DNA of 64,000 bases from an uncultured Phascolarctobacterium sp. (GTDB lineage Bacteria; Bacillota; Negativicutes; Acidaminococcales; Acidaminococcaceae). The position numbers and the translations under genes are program-made. Location of the stretch: assembly GCA_900544795.1 (NCBI GenBank), contig UQWM01000005.1:1-64000 (forward strand), written 5' to 3'. Of the stretch, positions 41,466-50,399 are shown one piece after another; position 1 is the first letter of the stretch, and the number at the start of each line of letters is the position of its first letter. The notes beneath the pieces were generated by a model. It saw only the letters and a program-made list of their open reading frames with translations, did not search any database and was not told the DNA's origin.

Positions 41466-41888
41466 TTACTGTTGCCAGATCATAAGGTATTCTTTTTCGC
41501 CGGTATTTTCATCCGTTTGCTCGTCTTTGATTGTAAAATTTTCTTTTTTGTAGAATTTTGCTGCCCGCATATTCTTTTGATAAACGCTTAAGCTTAAGTG
41601 CTTTTTGATACCTTTGACAAAGTCCAGCAGCTGCTTGCCTATACCGGCGGACTGTGCCTTGCTCTCCACAAAAATTCCTGCGATGTGGTCGCCTGCCAGT
41701 CCAATGAAACCCTGGATGCCAGCTTCGTCTACATAAACATATACTTCTGCTTGTGCAAGCATTGTCTGTACCGCTGCAAAATTATTCTGCCAATATTGCG
41801 AAGAAATAAAATTATGGGCTTGCAGATTGGCCGCCAGCCAAATAGCTGCAACTTTGTGGATATCTTTTTTCTGTAACTTTCTAATCAT
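41466..41888 (-). CDS. GNAT-family N-acetyltransferase
   Basis: The 140-residue protein has the GNAT core: 'MIRKLQKKDIHKVAAIWLAANLQAH' start, a beta4 'YVDEAGIQGFIGLAGDHIAGIFV', the acetyl-CoA loop 'SKAQSAGIGKQLLDFVK' and 'LSVYQKNMRAAKFYKKENF'. The substrate is unknown. ATG 41888 with GGAGAA upstream is preferred; a GTG at 41936 that overlaps the RND stop is a possible coupled start. It is last in the tetR-adaptor-RND run. Confidence 0.85.
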   Translation of the reverse strand: MIRKLQKKDIHKVAAIWLAANLQAHNFISSQYWQNNFAAVQTMLAQAEVYVYVDEAGIQGFIGLAGDHIAGIFVESKAQSAGIGKQLLDFVKGIKKHLSLSVYQKNMRAAKFYKKENFTIKDEQTDENTGEKEYLMIWQQ

Positions 41889-41932
41889 GGCGTATTCTCC
41901 ATTTTTGAGGCGGCAGCTGCCGCCCTTGCATA

Positions 41933-44900
41933 TCACTCTGGTTTAATTTTAAAAACGGCTGTGTAGATGACCGGCAGTACCACCAGGGTCAGCAGTGTCG
42001 CAGCGGAAAGCCCGCAGGCGATAGCTACAGCCATGGAATTCCAGAAGGGGCTGGTAAACATGGGTATCAAGCCCAAAATCGTAGTCAGTGCTGCCAACAT
42101 AATGGGGCGGAAACGGACGATGGCCGATTCTAAAACTGCCTCCCACGGTGATTTGTTAGCCTGCAAATGCAGGTCGATCTGATCTATTAGCACTACCGAG
42201 TTACGGATGATGATACCCGTTAAGGCCAGCACGCCAAGTTCGGCCATAAAGCCCAAAGGAGCGTTAAAAATTATCAGGCCCAGCATGACGCCTGTCAGTC
42301 CCAGCGGTGCGGTACAAAGGATGACGAACAGCTTGCGGATGTCTTTTAGTTGCAGCATCAGCAGGATCATCATAATCAGCAGCATGACAGGGACGGGTTC
42401 CAAAAGGTAACCTAAGGTTTTGGCACTGTCTTCCAAACTGCCGCCGATCTCAATAGTGACGCCGTCAGGAAGATTTTGCCGTAGCTGGCTCAGATCGTCG
42501 TAAACCTGTTTGGTGATATCGTTACCGGTAACGCCTTCGCCAATGCCGCCACAGACGGTGATAGTAGGCTGCAAGTTACGCCGCCAGATCATACCGTTTT
42601 CGGATTGGTAGCTAAGCCGCGCTACCTGTGACAAGGGCACTGCCCCACCCGAGGTGGGTATGGTCAAAGTCTCCAGCTCGGTGACTGTAGAGCGGTCGCC
42701 TGGCTGCAAACGGAATACCATATCAATAGTCTGGTCGCCTTCCAAATATTGAGCAACTGTATAGCCGGAAATTTCGGCCTGCAAGGCATTCGCGACGGAT
42801 TTGCGGCTCAGGCCCATCTGCCGAAGTTTATCGTTGTCTATAGTGAGCCGCGCTGTGCCTGCCTGCTCCATCCAGTCAAAACGGGTCATGGTCACGGCTG
42901 GGTTCTGCGCCATTACGGTGCGTACCTGCTGTGCGTATTTTTTAACTACCGCATCATCGGGGCCGGTGACGCGCAGCATTACAGGGTAAGCTGCCGGCGG
43001 GCCCAAAGGAATGGAGCGGGAATAGCTGACGACGCTGGGCAGGTTGGCTGCTACCAGTTCGCGTATTTGCGGCTCCAGCCGTTTGCGAGCGTCGATATCT
43101 TTAGCGACTACTACCAGCTGGGCATAATTGTTGCGCGGCTGCACCGGGTCCATAACAAGGACGAAGCGCGGCGCACTTTTACCTACGTAGGAGCCGATAC
43201 TTTCGACATCGGGATTGTTTTTCAGCATTTCGGTCAGCTTCAGAGCGGCTTCATCGGTCGCTTTGATACTGCTGCCTTCGGGCAGATTCAGTTCGACTAA
43301 AAGCTCGGGCCGTACGGAAGCAGGGAAAAATTCCTGCTTGATGAACGGGACGAGTAGCAGTGAACCTATAAAAATACCCAGGGTAGTCAGGATGACTATT
43401 TTTTGATGCAGCATCGACCAGGAGAGGATACTGCGGAATTTTTTATAGAAGCGTGTGTTATAAACATCATTTTCATTGATAAGCTGCTTGGGTTTGATCC
43501 AGGCATGGCCTAAAACAGGCGCCACAGTCGCCGATATGACCCAGGAAAGCAACAGCGCCATCGAAATGACAGTGAACAGAGAAGATGCGAATTCCGCCGC
43601 ACTGGATTTAGCGAAGAAGATCGGCATAAAGCCGGTGCAGGTGATCAAAGTGCCTGTCAACAGCGGCATGGCACAGGTCTCAAAGGCATAGCTGGCGGCT
43701 TTGGTACGTTCCCAGCCTTCTGACATCTTAACTTCCATCAGTTCGACGACGACGATGGCATCATCTACCAGCATACCAAGAGAAATGATCAGCGCACCCA
43801 GGGAGACCTTGTGCAGATCGATGTTCAGAGCATACATACCGATAAAGGTGCCCAAAAGTACCAGTGGGATGCAGACAGAAATAACATAGCCGCAACGCCG
43901 CCCCAAACTGAGCAGGCTGACGGCCAGCACGATGATTATGGCTTCCAGCAGGCTGTCAGTAAATTCGCCGATAGAATTTTTAACTACCTGCGGCTGGTTA
44001 GCAACTTGATTGAGCTCAAAGCCCAGCGGCAGATTCTCTTTGATCTGTTTGACGGCCGTATCAAGGTTTTCACCAAGCTTGATGTTGTTGCCGCCGTCCT
44101 GCATCGAAATCGCAATACCAACGGCTGGATGGCCGTTAAAATACATTTTCGGTTCAGCAGGTTCGGCATAGCCGCGTTTGATCTCGGCAATATCGCCCAG
44201 ACGGAAGGTTCGGTCGTTCGCCTGAATGGGAATGTTGCTGATATTAGCCAGCGTGTCGGGTGAGCCGGTCAGGCGCAGATAGGTGTTGGTGCTGTCACTT
44301 TCTGCCATGCCTGAAGGCGTAATGGCAGTTTCTGCCTGAATAGTTGCGGCTAAAGTATCAATAGGTATGCCAAGCTGTGCCAGTTTGGCATTGGACATTT
44401 GGATATAGATTTTTTGCGGCTGCACGCCTACTAATTCTACCCGTTTAACATCAGGTATCCGAAAAAATTTGTCTTTGATATTTTCAGCGACGACACGCAT
44501 CTCTTCATAAGAAAAGCTTTCCGATGTGACGGCGTAAATGTTGCCGTAAACATCGTCGAAACGGTCATTGAAAAAAGGCCCTAAAGCGCCGTCAGGCAAG
44601 TTGCTCTTACCGTCGTTAGCGATATTGCGCAGTTCCAGCCAGCGCTGTTTTATCTCTTTGACGGGGACTGTATCCTGCAGGTAAACGTTGATAACTGCCG
44701 TGCCGGGACGGGAATAACTTGTCAAACGGTCGACGTTGGGCACGGTTTGCAGCTGTTTTTCTATTTTATCGGTCAGCTGTTCTTCCACTTCTTTGGCAGT
44801 AGCGCCCGGCCAGGCGGCCGAAACCACCATCTGCTTGATAGTGAAGCTGGGGTCTTCGCTGCGGCCTAAGGATTTGTAGGAATAGATACCCATGACCAGG

Positions 44901-44968
44901 CAGAGAAACATAAAGAAGTAGATTATTTGTTTATGTTTGATCGACCAGGCGGCCCAGTTGTTTTTCAT
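41933..44968 (-). CDS. RND (HAE1-type) efflux pump inner-membrane protein
   Basis: The 1011-residue protein has twelve TM helices in two repeats: TM1 (about 13-31), a large periplasmic loop, a TM2-6 block (about 335-490) with 'SLGMLVDDAIVVVELMEVKMSEG', the second half from about 520, and a final TM block (about 860-1005). The paired Asp in TM4 is the proton-relay site. It expels drugs or other amphiphiles with the adjacent adaptor and an outer-membrane channel not found here, and it implies an outer membrane. Its ATG overlaps the adaptor stop by four bases. Confidence 0.93.
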   Translation of the reverse strand: MKNNWAAWSIKHKQIIYFFMFLCLVMGIYSYKSLGRSEDPSFTIKQMVVSAAWPGATAKEVEEQLTDKIEKQLQTVPNVDRLTSYSRPGTAVINVYLQDTVPVKEIKQRWLELRNIANDGKSNLPDGALGPFFNDRFDDVYGNIYAVTSESFSYEEMRVVAENIKDKFFRIPDVKRVELVGVQPQKIYIQMSNAKLAQLGIPIDTLAATIQAETAITPSGMAESDSTNTYLRLTGSPDTLANISNIPIQANDRTFRLGDIAEIKRGYAEPAEPKMYFNGHPAVGIAISMQDGGNNIKLGENLDTAVKQIKENLPLGFELNQVANQPQVVKNSIGEFTDSLLEAIIIVLAVSLLSLGRRCGYVISVCIPLVLLGTFIGMYALNIDLHKVSLGALIISLGMLVDDAIVVVELMEVKMSEGWERTKAASYAFETCAMPLLTGTLITCTGFMPIFFAKSSAAEFASSLFTVISMALLLSWVISATVAPVLGHAWIKPKQLINENDVYNTRFYKKFRSILSWSMLHQKIVILTTLGIFIGSLLLVPFIKQEFFPASVRPELLVELNLPEGSSIKATDEAALKLTEMLKNNPDVESIGSYVGKSAPRFVLVMDPVQPRNNYAQLVVVAKDIDARKRLEPQIRELVAANLPSVVSYSRSIPLGPPAAYPVMLRVTGPDDAVVKKYAQQVRTVMAQNPAVTMTRFDWMEQAGTARLTIDNDKLRQMGLSRKSVANALQAEISGYTVAQYLEGDQTIDMVFRLQPGDRSTVTELETLTIPTSGGAVPLSQVARLSYQSENGMIWRRNLQPTITVCGGIGEGVTGNDITKQVYDDLSQLRQNLPDGVTIEIGGSLEDSAKTLGYLLEPVPVMLLIMMILLMLQLKDIRKLFVILCTAPLGLTGVMLGLIIFNAPLGFMAELGVLALTGIIIRNSVVLIDQIDLHLQANKSPWEAVLESAIVRFRPIMLAALTTILGLIPMFTSPFWNSMAVAIACGLSAATLLTLVVLPVIYTAVFKIKPE

Positions 44969-46098
44969 TGGCCTGCACCAGCTTCCAGGCGGACGGTTTG
45001 CTCTTCGGACAGCTTGTTGACACCGCCGACAACGACGATGTCGCCCTGGTCGAGCCCGCTAGTGATTTTGACGTTATTGCCTTCATAACCGCCGATGGTT
45101 ACTTTTTGCGTATGGACTTTAGTGCCGTTGACGAGCCAGACCTGCGGCTCGCTGGCAGTTTGATAGATAGCGGCTGCCGGCAGCATGATGCCGCTTTCAG
45201 TACCGCTTTGCAAATGCACTTTGGCCGTCATACCCAGCTTAACGGGCGCTGGCATATGCGGTACGGCTACGCGTACTTTGTAGGTGCGGGTAACGCTGTC
45301 GGCCATCGGCGCGATCTCGCGAACGTAGCCGTAGGCAGTGACGTTTGTTAAAGCCCAGAAATTGATAGTTGCAGTTTGGTTGGGGTGGATCTTATCCAGA
45401 TGGTTTTCCGGGATGTAGATCTGTACTTCCTGCTCGCCGCTTTGGACAACGGTGACTACAGGAGTACCTGCGGCCACTACCTGTCCTACTTCGCCGCTGA
45501 CGTTGGCAACTACGCCATCATGGTCTGCTACAAGCTGGGTATAGGAAAGCTGGTTGCTGTTGGCGATCAGCTGGGCCCGCGCCTGCCGCAGTGTGGAAGC
45601 AGCAGCTTCCATTTGTGTGTTATATTGCTCCATCATGGCCTTACTGACGCCGCCGCTGTTATACAGGGTAGTGTAACGGGAAGCGTTGTCTTTGGCCAGC
45701 TTATAATTAGCTTCAGCAGAAGCCACGGCAGCCTGGCTGGCTTCGACACTTTGCTCGATATCCTGCGGGTCGATGCGCATCAAAACTTCACCGGCGGTGA
45801 CCGTATCGCCCAGATTTACACTGCGGCTGATGATCTTACCGGCTGCCTGAAAAGCCAGGTTGCTTTCGTAGCGGCCGCGCACCTCGCCCGGATAGGAAGA
45901 TGTTTCGTCAACGGTTTCCTTACCAACTGTTACTGTGCGGACATAGGGAACTTCTTTGACGATATCCGGCTTGGCCAGGATATTGCTGACGATATGGTAA
46001 AGCAGCAGTAGGGCCAGAATACCAGCGATGATATACAGATGCTGCTTTTTGAGTGGCAGTTTTTTGAATATCTCCTGTAAATGCTCTTTAATCGACAT
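44965..46098 (-). CDS. RND periplasmic adaptor (membrane-fusion protein)
   Basis: The 377-residue protein has an N-terminal TM anchor (about 19-40), a lipoyl motif split by a coiled hairpin ('GKIISRSVNLGDTVTAGEVLMRIDPQDIEQSVEASQAAVASAEANY'; 'VADHDGVVANVSGEVGQVVAAGTPVVTV') and beta-barrel and membrane-proximal domains. No lipobox, so it is anchored by its helix. ATG 46098 lies seven bases after GGGGG; ATG 46104 is too close to that site. The start lies inside the end of tetR. Confidence 0.92.
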   Translation of the reverse strand: MSIKEHLQEIFKKLPLKKQHLYIIAGILALLLLYHIVSNILAKPDIVKEVPYVRTVTVGKETVDETSSYPGEVRGRYESNLAFQAAGKIISRSVNLGDTVTAGEVLMRIDPQDIEQSVEASQAAVASAEANYKLAKDNASRYTTLYNSGGVSKAMMEQYNTQMEAAASTLRQARAQLIANSNQLSYTQLVADHDGVVANVSGEVGQVVAAGTPVVTVVQSGEQEVQIYIPENHLDKIHPNQTATINFWALTNVTAYGYVREIAPMADSVTRTYKVRVAVPHMPAPVKLGMTAKVHLQSGTESGIMLPAAAIYQTASEPQVWLVNGTKVHTQKVTIGGYEGNNVKITSGLDQGDIVVVGGVNKLSEEQTVRLEAGAGQ

Positions 46099-46720
46099 CT
46101 TCATTCCCCCTGACCTGATTGGTAATGGAAGATAAATAAGTATTCAAAGTTTCTTCCAAATAAGTATTTTCTTTGCCGGATTCAAAATTACCCAAATCAC
46201 GAATCTGGTTATGTGTCAGAAAAAAGAATACGATGATGCTTTCCAAAGTAAAAGCCACGTGGGTGGGCAGTACGTTTTTTTTGATGCTGCCGTCGGCAAT
46301 ACCATCGGTAACCAGATCGGACATGAATTTGTGGATCTTATAAAGACGGTTTTTGATAAAGCTGTCGCACATAAAAGTAGGCGTCAAAAGCTCGCGGTAA
46401 ATCAAATGGATACGATGTGGGTGCAGCTTCTGCACCTCGGAGATAGCGGCGATATACTCGCGCAGCTTCGCAAGCGGCGCCAGCTCTTTGCTGCTGACTC
46501 TGGCGATAAGGTTTAAAAATAAATTAGACTGCTCGTTGAGCACTTCCTGATAAAGATTTTTTTTGCCACCGAAATAATAAGAAATAAGGGCGCTGTTAAC
46601 ACCGGATTTTTTGGCGATCTCTTTGATAGAAACGCCGTTAAAGTGATTAGCGGCGAACAGGTCGGTCGCAGCTAAAAGGATTTTTTCAGCAGAGGATGCC
46701 GAGGCTTCAACTGGATTCAT
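46088..46720 (-). CDS. TetR-family repressor of the RND operon
   Basis: The 210-residue protein has an N-terminal HTH (about 10-56; 'ILLAATDLFAANHFNGVSIKEIAKKSGVNSALISYYFGGKKNLY') and a helical ligand-binding domain. ATG 46720 follows GAAGGAG at eight bases. It is first in the operon it presumably controls, overlapping the adaptor gene. A 21-base palindrome directly upstream, next to the promoter, is the obvious operator. Confidence 0.92.
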   Translation of the reverse strand: MNPVEASASSAEKILLAATDLFAANHFNGVSIKEIAKKSGVNSALISYYFGGKKNLYQEVLNEQSNLFLNLIARVSSKELAPLAKLREYIAAISEVQKLHPHRIHLIYRELLTPTFMCDSFIKNRLYKIHKFMSDLVTDGIADGSIKKNVLPTHVAFTLESIIVFFFLTHNQIRDLGNFESGKENTYLEETLNTYLSSITNQVRGNEDVD

Positions 46721-46745
46721 ACAGAACACTCCTTCAGAGATTAAT

Positions 46746-46766
46746 TAAACAATTAATTATTGTTTA
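46746..46766. promoter_or_regulatory. Palindromic operator candidate for TetR
   Basis: TAAACAAT (46746-46753) and ATTGTTTA (46759-46766) are perfect inverted arms around a 5-base centre. The site abuts the -10 of the minus-strand promoter of tetR, so binding would block initiation. Size and symmetry suit a TetR dimer. Confidence 0.6.
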
Positions 46767-46795
46767 TTATAACACTAAGGGCCACGGAGCGTAAA
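46766..46795 (-). promoter_or_regulatory. Promoter of the tetR-adaptor-RND operon
   Basis: On the minus strand, TTTACG (46790-46795), an 18-base spacer and TATAAT (46766-46771). The transcript would start within the palindrome at 46746-46766. Confidence 0.7.
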
Positions 46796-46882
46796 TATGT
46801 AAAAATCATAAAAGACGGTGTAGAATAGTTGCTAATCTGCTATAATAAGTTAATAAATATTTTAATGAAAGCGAGCTTGACT

Positions 46883-48073
46883 ATGACTTTGGAAATGATA
46901 CTGCTGGCGCTGCTGCTATTGGTGCAGGTAGCGGTTTTGATAATGGTGTGGCGGCTTGTGCAGGCGCGCGGGCAGCAAAACGACGAGCTGTTGCAAGATG
47001 TTACGCGGCAGCTTGACAGCCTGGAACGGCGGTTTTACGAAAACGTGCGCGATCTGCGCAGCGAACAGAATACGTTGGCACGTGCGGCTCGGATGGAAAG
47101 CCAGGCAGCTTCCGACCGCTTAGGAGAGCAACTGGATAAAAGGTTGGAGAAGTTGGGCGAAAGCACGGCGGCCAATCTGGAACAGATACGCCTGACCGTT
47201 GACGAAAAGCTGCAATCGACGCTGGAACGCCGTTTAGGCGAATCTTTCCAGCAGGTCAGCCTGCGCCTGGAACAGGTACATCGGGGTTTAGGTGAGATGC
47301 AGACTTTGGCCGGCGGCGTCGGCGATTTAAAACGCATCCTTTCCAATGTTAAAAACCGCGGTATCTGGGGCGAAATGCAGTTGGGTATTTTGCTGCGCGA
47401 CCTGCTGGCGCCGGAACAGTTTGCCGAGAACGTGGCCGTGAAGCAGGGCAGCGCTGAACGGGTAGAATTTGCCTTGAAGCTGCCGGGCAGCAAGGACGAC
47501 ATTGTATGGCTGCCTATCGACGCCAAATTCCCGCAGGAGGATTTTCAGCGGTTGCTGGAGGCTCGCGAACAGGCCGATACTGCTGCTGCCGATGTGGCAC
47601 TAAAGCAGCTGGAACGTCGGCTGAAAAGCGAGGCCAAGGATATCCAGAGCAAATACCTGTGCCCGCCGCAAACTACGGATTTTGCCATTATGTACCTGCC
47701 CATAGAAGGGCTTTTTGCCGAAGCGGTGAACCTGCCGGGCTTGCTGGACGAATTACAGCGTACTTACCGGGTGTGTGTGGCCGGGCCAACCACTTTGGCC
47801 GCCCTGCTCAACAGCCTGCAAATGGGCTTTAAAACGCTGGCTATCGAAAAACGCACTGGCGAGGTGTGGCGTACTATCGCTGCTGTGAAGCAGGATTTTA
47901 CTACCTTCAGCCTGCTTTTGGATAAAACGAAAAAGAAACTACAGGAGGCCAGCGGCCATATCGATGCGGCAGCCAGGCGCAGCCGGGTTATCAATAAACG
48001 CCTGGATGGCAGCAAGCTGGACGACGAGAACTTAGAATGGCAGGAGGAAGCCTTGCATGACCGAGAACAATAA
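46883..48073 (+). CDS. rmuC: RmuC-family protein
   Basis: The 396-residue protein has an N-terminal TM (about 3-23), a coiled coil (about 25-140, Arg/Glu/Gln-rich) and the RmuC nuclease-like domain ('NRGIWGEMQLGILLRDLL', 'LPIDAKFPQEDFQRLLEA', 'AIMYLPIEGLFAEAVNLPG'). RmuC limits DNA inversions and is predicted to be a PD-(D/E)xK nuclease. ATG 46883 gives the natural membrane start; an in-frame ATG lies at 46865. TGCTATAAT at 46838-46846 is a likely extended -10. The stop overlaps the next small gene. Confidence 0.9.
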   Translation: MTLEMILLALLLLVQVAVLIMVWRLVQARGQQNDELLQDVTRQLDSLERRFYENVRDLRSEQNTLARAARMESQAASDRLGEQLDKRLEKLGESTAANLEQIRLTVDEKLQSTLERRLGESFQQVSLRLEQVHRGLGEMQTLAGGVGDLKRILSNVKNRGIWGEMQLGILLRDLLAPEQFAENVAVKQGSAERVEFALKLPGSKDDIVWLPIDAKFPQEDFQRLLEAREQADTAAADVALKQLERRLKSEAKDIQSKYLCPPQTTDFAIMYLPIEGLFAEAVNLPGLLDELQRTYRVCVAGPTTLAALLNSLQMGFKTLAIEKRTGEVWRTIAAVKQDFTTFSLLLDKTKKKLQEASGHIDAAARRSRVINKRLDGSKLDDENLEWQEEALHDREQ

Positions 48074-48275
48074 GGACGGGCAGCCGCGTTATAAAGAGCA
48101 GCCCTGGTGGGTGCAGCTTTTTGTGGCGCTCTATGCCATGTTTTGGCTGACGATGATTTTTGTTGCCGGGCTAAACAGCCTGCATTTGGGCAGACTTGAT
48201 TTTGACAGTATCAGTATGGCCTTTGCTTTGACGGTGGGATTGTACCCTTTAATAAAAATCCTGGAGAAACTGTAA
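48057..48275 (+). CDS. Small hypothetical membrane protein
   Basis: The 72-residue protein has a charged N-terminus, 'QPWWVQLFVALYAMFWLTMIFVAG' as the first TM (about 16-40) and a second TM near 52-68. ATG 48057 overlaps the rmuC stop by 17 bases, suggesting coupling to it. No family recognised. About 30 bases after its stop begins the serA promoter region. Confidence 0.65.
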   Translation: MTENNKDGQPRYKEQPWWVQLFVALYAMFWLTMIFVAGLNSLHLGRLDFDSISMAFALTVGLYPLIKILEKL

Positions 48276-48306
48276 GATGTATTACATAAAAACATGTTTG
48301 TGCAGC

Positions 48307-48335
48307 TTGACAAGCCAAAAGGGTCGGACTATAAT
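48307..48335 (+). promoter_or_regulatory. Consensus promoter of serA
   Basis: TTGACA (48307-48312), 17 bases, TATAAT (48330-48335): a perfect sigma-A promoter. The transcript would begin about 48342 and run through the T-box leader. Confidence 0.92.
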
Positions 48336-48370
48336 TGATACAAGCTTGAAAATTACATAGTTCATTTATC

Positions 48371-48597
48371 CGACGATGGAGAAAAGTAAGTCAGCAGGCG
48401 GTACAGAGAAACGGCGGTCAGTGCAAGCCGTAACGTCCTAAAACTGAATTCCGCTCCGGAGGAGACAGGGGTTGCAACCTGTCCGGGTCCGACCGATATA
48501 TCGGCAATGAGGCCGCACTGCGGCGAAAAAAGGTGGCACCACGTGAGTAGAACTCTCGTCCTTGATTGTAATTGATCAAGCCGAGAGTTTTTTATTT
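48371..48597 (+). promoter_or_regulatory. T-box riboswitch, serine-specific, upstream of serA
   Basis: The leader shows the T-box order: a Stem I region with AGAGAAACGGCGG and the AGTGCAAGCCG apical part, a specifier segment GAAT-TCC-GCTCCGGAG with TCC (Ser) at 48450-48452, and the T-box element AGGTGGCACCACG at 48531-48543. The base after TGG in the T-box is C (48537), which pairs with G73, the discriminator of bacterial tRNA-Ser. A terminator stem follows. Uncharged tRNA-Ser should stabilise the antiterminator and switch on serA. Confidence 0.9.
48551..48593 (+). terminator. T-box terminator before serA
   Basis: AACTCTCG (48551-48558) pairs with CGAGAGTT (48582-48589), with an inner CTTGAT/ATCAAG stem, followed by T6. 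It is the regulated terminator of the Ser T-box. Confidence 0.9.
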
Positions 48598-48621
48598 TAC
48601 AGGTGAATGGAGAGATGGACA

Positions 48622-50196
48622 ATGAAAATTATTGTAACCGAAAAAATTTCTGACAAAGGTGTAGCTTTGCTGCAAGCGGTGCCGGACTTTGACGTAGACG
48701 TGCGTTTTGATATCGACAGAAAAGAATTGCTCGCTATCATCCCCGATTATGACGCCATCGTTGTGCGCAGTGTTACCAAGATCAACGAAGAGTTTTACAA
48801 GCATGCGACTAATTTAAAAGTAGTTGGCCGTGCCGGTAACGGCGTTGACAACATCGAGATGGAAGGCGCTACCAAACGCGGTATAATCGTCGTCAATACG
48901 CCGGAATCCAATATCGTTTCGGCAGCCGAGCATACGATCGGCCTCTTGCTCAGCTCGTCCCGCAACGTGGTCAAAGCCCATAAAATGATCGAATCCAGAG
49001 TTTGGGACCGCACCGGCCTTAAAGGCAGCGAGCTGCTGGGCAAAACTTTGGGTATTATCGGCCTGGGCCGTATCGGTGGTCTGGTGGCTACCCGCCTGCA
49101 GGCTTTCGGCATGAAGATCGTGGCTTATGACCCGTATATCGCCGATGCCCGTTTCCGTAAATACAGCGCTGAAAAATGCGAGACTTTAGATGAACTGCTG
49201 GAGCAGTCTGACTTTATCAGCATCCATACCCCAAAAACAGAAGAAACCTTTAATATGATCACCACCAAAGAGTTTGCCAAATGCAAACCGGGTGTACGCG
49301 TGGTCAACTGTGCCCGCGGCGGCCTGATCAACGAAAACGATCTGGCGGCTGCCATTAAAGAAGGCATCGTAGCCAGCGCCGGTATCGACGTTTTGGTAGA
49401 CGAGCCGCAACCTATCTCGCCGCTGATCGATCTGCCGGAATGTGTATTGACCCCGCATCTGGGCGCGGATACTACCGAAGCCCAGGACAACGTAGGTATA
49501 GCTATCGCCGAAGAAGTTATTGCGGCGCTGCACGGCGAAATGGTTCCGAATGCAGTTAATCTGCCGACTTTACAGCCGACCGAGCTGGAAGAGATGCAGG
49601 GCTACCTGACTTTGGGCGAATATTTGGGCAAGCTGTATTACCAGTTGAAAAAAGCAGCCGTCGAAAAAGTAGAGATCATCTATACCGGCGAAGTTGCTGC
49701 AATGGAAACCGGTATGCTGACCCGTGCTGTATTGAAGGGCGTATTTGAACCCATCCTCAAAGAACGCGTCAATTATGTCAATGCGGCATTGACGGCTGAA
49801 AGCCGTGGCGTCGATGTTATCGAAAGCAAGCATGCAGGTAAACACAATCTGCTACAGGTCAAGATCCATACGAAGGACGATGTCTTTACTGTCGCCGGTA
49901 CTGTTTTTGGCGAAAAGGAGATCCGTATCATCGAGATCGACGACTATCAGTTCGACCTGACTCCGGCTCCCTTTATGCTGGTAGCACGCAATCAGGACAA
50001 ACCGGGCATGATCGGGCAGATCGGTACCCTGCTGGGCGCCAGCAAAGTCAACATCGCTACTATGCAGGTCAGCCGCAACATCAAAGACGGCAACGCCATG
50101 ATGTTTATGACCGTGGACAGCGAAGTGGGCAAAGAAACTTTGAAACTGCTGCAGGGCCTGGACGGTATCCTGCAAGTTAATCTTGTAAAACTGTGA
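48622..50196 (+). CDS. serA: D-3-phosphoglycerate dehydrogenase, long form
   Basis: The 524-residue protein has a substrate domain, NAD-binding 'LGIIGLGRIGGLVATRLQAFGM', catalytic Arg/Glu/His ('NCARGGLINENDL', 'EPQ', 'LTPHLGADTTEA'), an intervening domain (about 320-450) and a C-terminal ACT domain (about 452-524). It commits 3-phosphoglycerate to serine synthesis; the ACT domain usually gives serine feedback. ATG 48622 is seven bases after GGAGAG; upstream ATGs at 48607 and 48615 are not used. The Ser T-box upstream supports the assignment. Confidence 0.96.
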   Translation: MKIIVTEKISDKGVALLQAVPDFDVDVRFDIDRKELLAIIPDYDAIVVRSVTKINEEFYKHATNLKVVGRAGNGVDNIEMEGATKRGIIVVNTPESNIVSAAEHTIGLLLSSSRNVVKAHKMIESRVWDRTGLKGSELLGKTLGIIGLGRIGGLVATRLQAFGMKIVAYDPYIADARFRKYSAEKCETLDELLEQSDFISIHTPKTEETFNMITTKEFAKCKPGVRVVNCARGGLINENDLAAAIKEGIVASAGIDVLVDEPQPISPLIDLPECVLTPHLGADTTEAQDNVGIAIAEEVIAALHGEMVPNAVNLPTLQPTELEEMQGYLTLGEYLGKLYYQLKKAAVEKVEIIYTGEVAAMETGMLTRAVLKGVFEPILKERVNYVNAALTAESRGVDVIESKHAGKHNLLQVKIHTKDDVFTVAGTVFGEKEIRIIEIDDYQFDLTPAPFMLVARNQDKPGMIGQIGTLLGASKVNIATMQVSRNIKDGNAMMFMTVDSEVGKETLKLLQGLDGILQVNLVKL

Positions 50197-50198
50197 GT

Positions 50199-50348
50199 AT
50201 GATTTTCAATCGAGAGATAGGTATCATCGTCCTGACGGCTTATGTCAGGTTCAAGGATCTGAACGAGGATATCAATCTGCTGGCGTATATCGTGATGGGA
50301 CTTGCAGTTTGTCATATGTATATCAAATATAAGCGGCTCAACGATTAA
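50199..50348 (+). CDS. Possible 49-residue membrane peptide after serA
   Basis: A frame from ATG 50199, three bases after the serA stop, to TAA 50346-50348 encodes 49 residues: an N-terminal 'MIFNREIGIIVLTAYVRF', an acidic middle and a hydrophobic 'LLAYIVMGLAVCHMYIKY' that could span the membrane. It fills the gap exactly up to the terminator. The ribosome site is weak and no homologue is known to me, so it may depend on coupling to serA or be a chance frame. Confidence 0.4.
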   Translation: MIFNREIGIIVLTAYVRFKDLNEDINLLAYIVMGLAVCHMYIKYKRLND

Positions 50349-50384
50349 AAAAAGCCCCGTTACTCATTGAGTAACGGGGCTTTA
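50348..50384. terminator. Bidirectional terminator between serA and xpt
   Basis: A perfect 14-bp stem (50351-50364 with 50370-50383) with a 5-base loop has an A tract on the left. It serves serA on the plus strand, where the T run is short, and xpt on the minus strand. Confidence 0.9.
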
Positions 50385-50399
50385 CTGCTTTGCCGAATA

